Both the position numbers and the translations under genes were made by a program. The notes below the pieces were generated by a model. That model saw only the letters and a program-made list of their open reading frames with translations. It was not told where the DNA came from and did not search any database. Shown here in pieces: positions 60,106 to 64,000 of a DNA stretch of 64,000 bases (position 1 is its first letter; the number at the start of each line of letters is the position of its first letter). Origin of the DNA: Paraburkholderia lacunae. GTDB lineage: Bacteria; Pseudomonadota; Gammaproteobacteria; Burkholderiales; Burkholderiaceae. The stretch covers positions 1 to 64,000 of the forward strand of contig NZ_QHKS01000012.1 of the NCBI RefSeq assembly GCF_003353175.1. The letters run 5' to 3'.

Positions 60106-60909
60106 TCAAACGAAATTCAAACCAATACCGCCAAGCGGACCATAGTCGACATGGAACGTGTCGCCGGCACGCGCGGGAATCGGGCTCGTGAACGAGCCGC
60201 TCAGAATCACGTCGTTCGCATTCAGGACTTCGTCGTAGGGCGCAATCTTGTTCGCGAGCCACGCTACGCCGGTAGCCGGGTGATTCAGCACCGCCGCGGC
60301 GAGTCCGCTTTCTTCCACCGCGCCGTTCTTGTAGAGCAACGCGCCGACCCAGCGCAGGTCGACGTCCAGCGGACGCACCGGACGGCCGCCCAGAACAACC
60401 CCGGCGTTCGCGGCGAAGTCCGAAATGGTGTCGTAGACCTTGCGCGGCGCCTTCGTCTCACGGTCGAATTGCTCGATGCGCGCATCGATGATCTCCACCG
60501 CCGGGCTCACGTAGGCCGTCGCATCGAGCACGTCGAACAGGGTGACGCCAGGACCTTTGAGCGGCCTGCTCAACACGAACGCCAGCTCCACCTCGACGCG
60601 CGGCGCAATGAAGCGGTCGGCACGAATATCCTGGCCGCTTTCGATGAACATGCTGTCGAGCAGCGGTGCATAGTCGGGTTCGCCGATCTGCGACGAGCGC
60701 TGCATCGCACGCGATGTCAGGCCGATCTTGCGGCCCTTGATCACATGGCCTTCGGCCAGTTTCAGCTTCACCCACTCGCGTTGAATCGCGTAGCCGTCCT
60801 GTACGGTCATCCCGGGATAGGCGGCCGAGAAGTGGCGTAATGGCGTACGCGTCTTCTCGGCGTTGTCGAGTTGCGCCGCGAGGTCGCGGATAGTCTGTTC
60901 ATCTAGCAT
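60106..60909 (-). CDS. hpaH: HpaH, 2-oxo-hept-4-ene-1,7-dioate hydratase
   Basis: A 267-residue hydratase/decarboxylase-fold enzyme producing 4-hydroxy-2-oxoheptanedioate. Conserved blocks are GRKIGLTSRAMQRSSQIGEPDY, IAPRVEVELAFVL (metal ligands Glu) and GVAWLANKIAPYDEVL. The ATG at 60909 (MLDEQTIRDLA) is preferred over an upstream ATG; 20 bases separate the end of this gene from hpaI. Confidence 0.9.
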   Translation of the reverse strand: MLDEQTIRDLAAQLDNAEKTRTPLRHFSAAYPGMTVQDGYAIQREWVKLKLAEGHVIKGRKIGLTSRAMQRSSQIGEPDYAPLLDSMFIESGQDIRADRFIAPRVEVELAFVLSRPLKGPGVTLFDVLDATAYVSPAVEIIDARIEQFDRETKAPRKVYDTISDFAANAGVVLGGRPVRPLDVDLRWVGALLYKNGAVEESGLAAAVLNHPATGVAWLANKIAPYDEVLNANDVILSGSFTSPIPARAGDTFHVDYGPLGGIGLNFV

Positions 60910-60944
60910 GATCGATTCTCTGTGAGCCGCTGTTCGGTTCGGGG

Positions 60945-61343
60945 CTAGGCTTTGAGCCGTGCGTGCAGATTGTTGTGCTTCCACGTTCCCGCTTCGCTGA
61001 ATTCATTGATTTCGAGCGACAAAGCCAAGCCGTGTGTTTCAAATTCCGCTGCGAAGTGCTGTTTGATCAAGTCGAACAACGCGTCGCCGGTCGCCTTCTT
61101 CGTGGCCTCGGAGCGGCCCGCGCCGATCTTCAGATTCGCGTGCAGGAACGCGGCGTCGGGCCGGCCGTCGGCGATGCAGAACTGCTCGCAGCGCACCGCG
61201 CGTACGCGAATTCCGCCGAGCGGATAGACGCGTTGTCCACTCTCGCGCTGCGCATCGAGGCAATCAGCGAGGGTCTTGCACAGTTGGCCGATGCGGTCCG
61301 CGCCGGCCAGATTGGCGCTGTATTCGAGTGTCAGATGCGGCAC
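60945..61343 (-). CDS. hpaF: HpaF, 5-carboxymethyl-2-hydroxymuconate isomerase
   Basis: A 132-residue tautomerase-superfamily enzyme. The start is GTG 61343 after GAGGAG. The mature catalytic proline is the second residue (VPHLTLEYS), which in the family acts as the base. HANLKIGAGRSEATKKATGD is a core family motif. The frame extends upstream to 61520 but only as overlap with hpaD. It is 35 bases from hpaH. Confidence 0.9.
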   Translation of the reverse strand: MPHLTLEYSANLAGADRIGQLCKTLADCLDAQRESGQRVYPLGGIRVRAVRCEQFCIADGRPDAAFLHANLKIGAGRSEATKKATGDALFDLIKQHFAAEFETHGLALSLEINEFSEAGTWKHNNLHARLKA

Positions 61344-61360
61344 GTTGGGCTCCTCGAGGC

Positions 61361-62224
61361 TTAGGCGGGCAGGGGTGTGACAGGGAAGATCGCATTGATC
61401 TGGCCCGTTCCCGAACTGCCGAAGTAAGGCGTGATGACTTCGACCTTGCCCTCGTAACGATCCCAGCCGAGTGCGCCGAGCAGCATCGCGGTGTCGTGCA
61501 TGCCGCCTTCGCCCCAGCACTTTTCGTTATAGAGCGGCAGCATGTCGCAGAAGGTCTTCCAGTCGCCGGTTTCCCACAACTCGACCACCCTGCGGTCCAT
61601 CTGTTCGAGAAACGGGTTCCATACCTTATGCATGAACTGCTCGGCGGTGCCGTTGTCGGCGAAGTGGTGGCTGAGCGAGCCGCTCGCCAGAATCGCCACG
61701 GTGCCCTCGTAACGCTCCTCGATCGCCTTGCGCACCGCGAGGCCGAAGCGCGCGCTGGTCCTGAGGTCGTGCCACATGCACCAGCCCGCTACCGACACGG
61801 TCTTGAAATGCTGGTCGCTGTTCATGTAGCGCATCGGCACCAGTGTGCCGTATTCGAGTTCGAGCGTAGTCTCGCTGTGCGCGCGGCTTTTCACGCCCAT
61901 TTCATTGGCGACTTCCGCGATCAGGTTGCCGAGCCCGACGTTGCCTGGGTACGCATACGGCATGTTCTTGATGAAGTGCGGCAGTTCGTTGCTCGTATAA
62001 ACGCCTTCAAAAGCCGGCGCGCAATTGATGTGGTATTCGCTGTTCACCAGCCAATGCACATCGAACACGACGATCGTATCGACGCCAAGTTCGCGGCAAC
62101 GCCGGCCGATTTCATGGTGGCCGTCGATAGCGGGCTGACGGCAGCCTTTATGCGGACCGTCGAGTTCTGACAGATACAACGACGGGACGTGAGTCACCTT
62201 TGCTGCCAATGCGAGTTTGCCCAT
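61361..62224 (-). CDS. hpaD: HpaD, 3,4-dihydroxyphenylacetate 2,3-dioxygenase
   Basis: A 287-residue class III (LigB-type) extradiol dioxygenase, cleaving homoprotocatechuate. Iron-ligand candidates are His12 (KVTHVPS), a His in VFDVHW and Glu in LELEYG. GSLSHHFADNG holds the second-sphere histidines. Its start is seven bases after AAAGGAGA, directly downstream of two palindromic elements. Confidence 0.92.
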   Translation of the reverse strand: MGKLALAAKVTHVPSLYLSELDGPHKGCRQPAIDGHHEIGRRCRELGVDTIVVFDVHWLVNSEYHINCAPAFEGVYTSNELPHFIKNMPYAYPGNVGLGNLIAEVANEMGVKSRAHSETTLELEYGTLVPMRYMNSDQHFKTVSVAGWCMWHDLRTSARFGLAVRKAIEERYEGTVAILASGSLSHHFADNGTAEQFMHKVWNPFLEQMDRRVVELWETGDWKTFCDMLPLYNEKCWGEGGMHDTAMLLGALGWDRYEGKVEVITPYFGSSGTGQINAIFPVTPLPA

Positions 62225-62237
62225 CGCGGTCTCCTTT

Positions 62238-62280
62238 GTCGACCAGAGTTGGCGCTTTAGCGCTTACTCTGGTCCCATGC
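62238..62280 (-). repeat. Palindromic SD-proximal element, copy E
   Basis: On the minus strand it reads GCATGGGACCAGAGTAAGCG ... CGCCAACTCTGGTCGAC. Immediately after GTCGAC comes AAAGGAGA, the hpaD ribosome-binding site. Same orientation as hpaD. Confidence 0.8.
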
Positions 62281-62286
62281 AAAGCC

Positions 62287-62329
62287 GTCGACCAGAGTTG
62301 GCGCTTTAGCGCTTACTCTGGTCCCATGC
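62287..62329 (-). repeat. Palindromic SD-proximal element, copy F
   Basis: An exact 43-base duplicate of copy E, six bases from it, giving a tandem pair between hpaE and hpaD. The identity of E and F suggests a recent duplication. Confidence 0.8.
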
Positions 62330-62377
62330 AACTTGTTGCTTGTTCCGCGCGAGGCCCGATGCACTCGCGCATCAACC

Positions 62378-63841
62378 TCATACGCCCCAGCGCGGAATGT
62401 GATGCGAGCCGAGCGACACGCACACGTTCTTCGGTTCGAGGAACACCTCGTAGCTCCATGTGCCGCCTTCCCGGCTCACGCCCGATGCCTTGGTGCCGCC
62501 GAACGGCTGGCGCAAATCGCGTACGTTCTGGCTGTTGACGAAGCACATGCCCGCTTCGACGGCCGCCGCGACGCGATGTGCACGGCCGCTGTTTTCGGTC
62601 CAGATGTAGCTCGACAGGCCGTATGCAATGTCGTTGGCGAGCTTGATCGCGTCGGCTTCGTCGTCGAAAGGAATCAGGCAGGCGACCGGGCCGAAAATTT
62701 CTTCCTGCGCGATCCGCATGCGGTTGTCGACATCGACGAACACCGTGGGCTGGACGAAATTGCCTTTGCGCATCGCATCAGGCAGTTCGGGCGAGTCGAG
62801 TCCGCCGCATGCGAGCGTCGCGCCTTCCTGCGGGCCGAGTTCGATATAGCTGCGCACTTTCGCCAGATGCCCCTGGCTGATCATCGGGCCGACGATCGTG
62901 CTGTCGGCCAGCGGATCGCCAACGGTCAAACGCTTCGCGCGTTCGATGAACCGTTCGGCAAAGCGCGCGTAAATCGAGCGCTGGACGAGAATTCGCGAGC
63001 CTGCCGTGCAGCGTTCGCCGTTGTTCGAGAAGATCATGAACACCGCGGCGTCGAGTGCGCGTTCGAAATCGGCGTCGTCGAAGATGACGAACGGCGACTT
63101 GCCGCCGAGCTCCATCGAGAATTTCTTCAGACCCGCGGTTTGCACGATGCGGTTGCCGGTCGCCGTCGATCCGGTGAACGACACCGCATGCACGTCCGGA
63201 TGCGCCACCAGCGGTTCGCCGGTTTCCTTGCCGAAGCCGTGGACGACGTTCAGCACGCCCGCCGGAATGCCGGCTTCGAGCGCGAGATTGCCGAGCATCG
63301 ACGCGGTGAGCGGCGACAGCTCGCTCATCTTCAGCACAGCGGTATTGCCGAACGCGAGGCAGGGCGCGACTTTCCACGTCGCCGTCATGAACGGCACATT
63401 CCACGGCGAAATCAACGCGCACACGCCGACTGGGTGAAACAGCGTGTAGTTCAGATGCGTATCGGTGGGGTACGTATGGCCGTCGACGCGCGTGCACATC
63501 TCCGCGAAATAGGTGAAGTTGTCGGCGGCGCGCGGCACGAGTTGCTTGCGCGTTTGCGAGATCGTCTGGCCGGTGTCCTTCGTTTCGGTCTCGGAGATTT
63601 CCGGCACGTTCTTCGCGATCAACTCGCCGAGTTTGCGAATCAGTTTCGCGCGTTCCGTAGCGGGTTTGCCGGCCCATACCGGAAACGCTTCTTTGGCCGC
63701 GCGCACGGCGGCGTCGACTTCCCGCGCGGTGCCGCGCGCGACTTCGGCAAGCACGTCCTGGGTCGCCGGATTGACGGTTTCGAAGTAGTCGCTAGCGGCA
63801 CTCGACTTGCCGTTGATCAGATGCTCGATTCGCATTGCCAT
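62378..63841 (-). CDS. hpaE: HpaE, 5-carboxymethyl-2-hydroxymuconate semialdehyde dehydrogenase
   Basis: A 487-residue NAD-dependent aldehyde dehydrogenase. The catalytic Cys278 lies in NNGERCTAGSRI and the base Glu in LELGGKSPF. The Rossmann segment FTGSTATGNRI is intact. The start is ATG 63841 (MAMRIEHLINGK), preceded by AAAGGAC; the second ATG two codons later is an alternative, and the frame to 63883 runs into a repeat. It oxidises the ring-cleavage product of HpaD. Confidence 0.92.
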   Translation of the reverse strand: MAMRIEHLINGKSSAASDYFETVNPATQDVLAEVARGTAREVDAAVRAAKEAFPVWAGKPATERAKLIRKLGELIAKNVPEISETETKDTGQTISQTRKQLVPRAADNFTYFAEMCTRVDGHTYPTDTHLNYTLFHPVGVCALISPWNVPFMTATWKVAPCLAFGNTAVLKMSELSPLTASMLGNLALEAGIPAGVLNVVHGFGKETGEPLVAHPDVHAVSFTGSTATGNRIVQTAGLKKFSMELGGKSPFVIFDDADFERALDAAVFMIFSNNGERCTAGSRILVQRSIYARFAERFIERAKRLTVGDPLADSTIVGPMISQGHLAKVRSYIELGPQEGATLACGGLDSPELPDAMRKGNFVQPTVFVDVDNRMRIAQEEIFGPVACLIPFDDEADAIKLANDIAYGLSSYIWTENSGRAHRVAAAVEAGMCFVNSQNVRDLRQPFGGTKASGVSREGGTWSYEVFLEPKNVCVSLGSHHIPRWGV

Positions 63842-63857
63842 GTCCTTTCTCTTTTCT

Positions 63858-63900
63858 GTCGACCGGAGTTGGCGCTTTAGCACTTACTCTGGTCCCATGC
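63858..63900 (-). repeat. Palindromic SD-proximal element, copy G
   Basis: On the minus strand it begins GCATGGGACCAGAGTAAGTG and ends GGTCGAC, followed by AGAAAAGAGAAAGGACATG, so it sits just before the hpaE Shine-Dalgarno sequence. Two changes relative to copies E/F (CCGG and CAC) are partly compensatory. Confidence 0.78.
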
Positions 63901-63911
63901 AAAGCTGCCGA

Positions 63912-64000
63912 TCACGCGCGGCCAAAATCCGCGTCCGATGCAATCGTGTTGACGAGACGGCCAAGGCCGTCGATTTCGCAGACCACCTCGTCGCCCGCAT
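63912..64000 (-). CDS. hpaG: HpaG C-terminal end (isomerase/decarboxylase), cut by the window edge
   Basis: The minus strand at the right edge encodes AGDEVVCEIDGLGRLVNTI then ASDADFGRA and TGA. This is the conserved C terminus of the fumarylacetoacetate-hydrolase-fold HpaG. It is the next gene upstream of hpaE in the cluster. Only 28 residues are visible. Confidence 0.75.
   Translation of the reverse strand, partial: AGDEVVCEIDGLGRLVNTIASDADFGRA

Overview
The window is GC-rich DNA whose gene content and order look like a beta-proteobacterium of the Burkholderia/Paraburkholderia group. The evidence is a contiguous glycine-betaine catabolism block, a cellulose operon containing bcsP and bcsD, many CG-rich shadow frames and family-level protein resemblance. 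The genus is an inference. No rRNA, tRNA, CRISPR array, prophage or intact transposon was recognised. The mobile-element signal is limited to a transposase relic.

Layout. (1) 1-11129, + strand: a near-complete glycine betaine to sarcosine system. It holds the end of dgcA, then dgcB, etfA, etfB, gbcA, gbcB, a betaine-binding protein, proV, proW and a GbdR-like AraC/amidase regulator. Uptake, two demethylation steps, electron disposal through ETF and regulation therefore sit side by side. (2) 11300-13852: an accessory scar. A carboxymuconolactone-decarboxylase-like gene and a decayed NHL-type gene are divergent from a LysR regulator. An IS1182-type transposase relic and a collapsed aromatic-dioxygenase reductase (AntC/BenC) relic follow. 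(3) 13874-16612: rhodanese, FtrA-like regulator, DUF2252 protein. (4) 16768-24126: a beta-glucoside/sugar module (GH1 glucosidase with a perfect LacI-type operator, a sugar ABC transporter and a LacI regulator). The ATPase carries two tandem-repeat expansions. (5) 24188-28422: RIO kinase, monooxygenase-like protein, SulP transporter, LysE relic, VOC protein. (6) 28811-37011: RND efflux operon (permease, adaptor, outer-membrane lipoprotein) and a two-component system. (7) 36978-42388: dinB, two YceI proteins, cytochrome b561, an ArsB/NhaD-type permease, a kinase relic and a small membrane protein. (8) 42722-56079, - strand: bcsD-bcsP-bcsQ-bcsA-bcsB-bcsZ-bcsC cellulose operon. (9) 56565-59264: a GGDEF relic and an intact GGDEF-EAL protein, plausibly connected to the PilZ-bearing BcsA through c-di-GMP. 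(10) 59285-64000, - strand: homoprotocatechuate meta-cleavage genes hpaG(end)-E-D-F-H-I.

The most unusual pattern is a 43-nt palindromic element present seven times. It is always in the sense orientation of the downstream gene, and in three cases its 3' end touches or nearly touches the ribosome-binding site (sugar-binding protein, hpaD, hpaE). Other notable points are a long Gln/Tyr-rich linker inside BcsC, the (Ala-Ala-Asn)16 leader and the R-V-G-D repeats of the sugar ATPase, and a BenM/CatM-type operator over the start codon of the LysR gene next to dioxygenase relics. A PurR-like palindrome is shared by the RND and GGDEF-EAL upstream regions.
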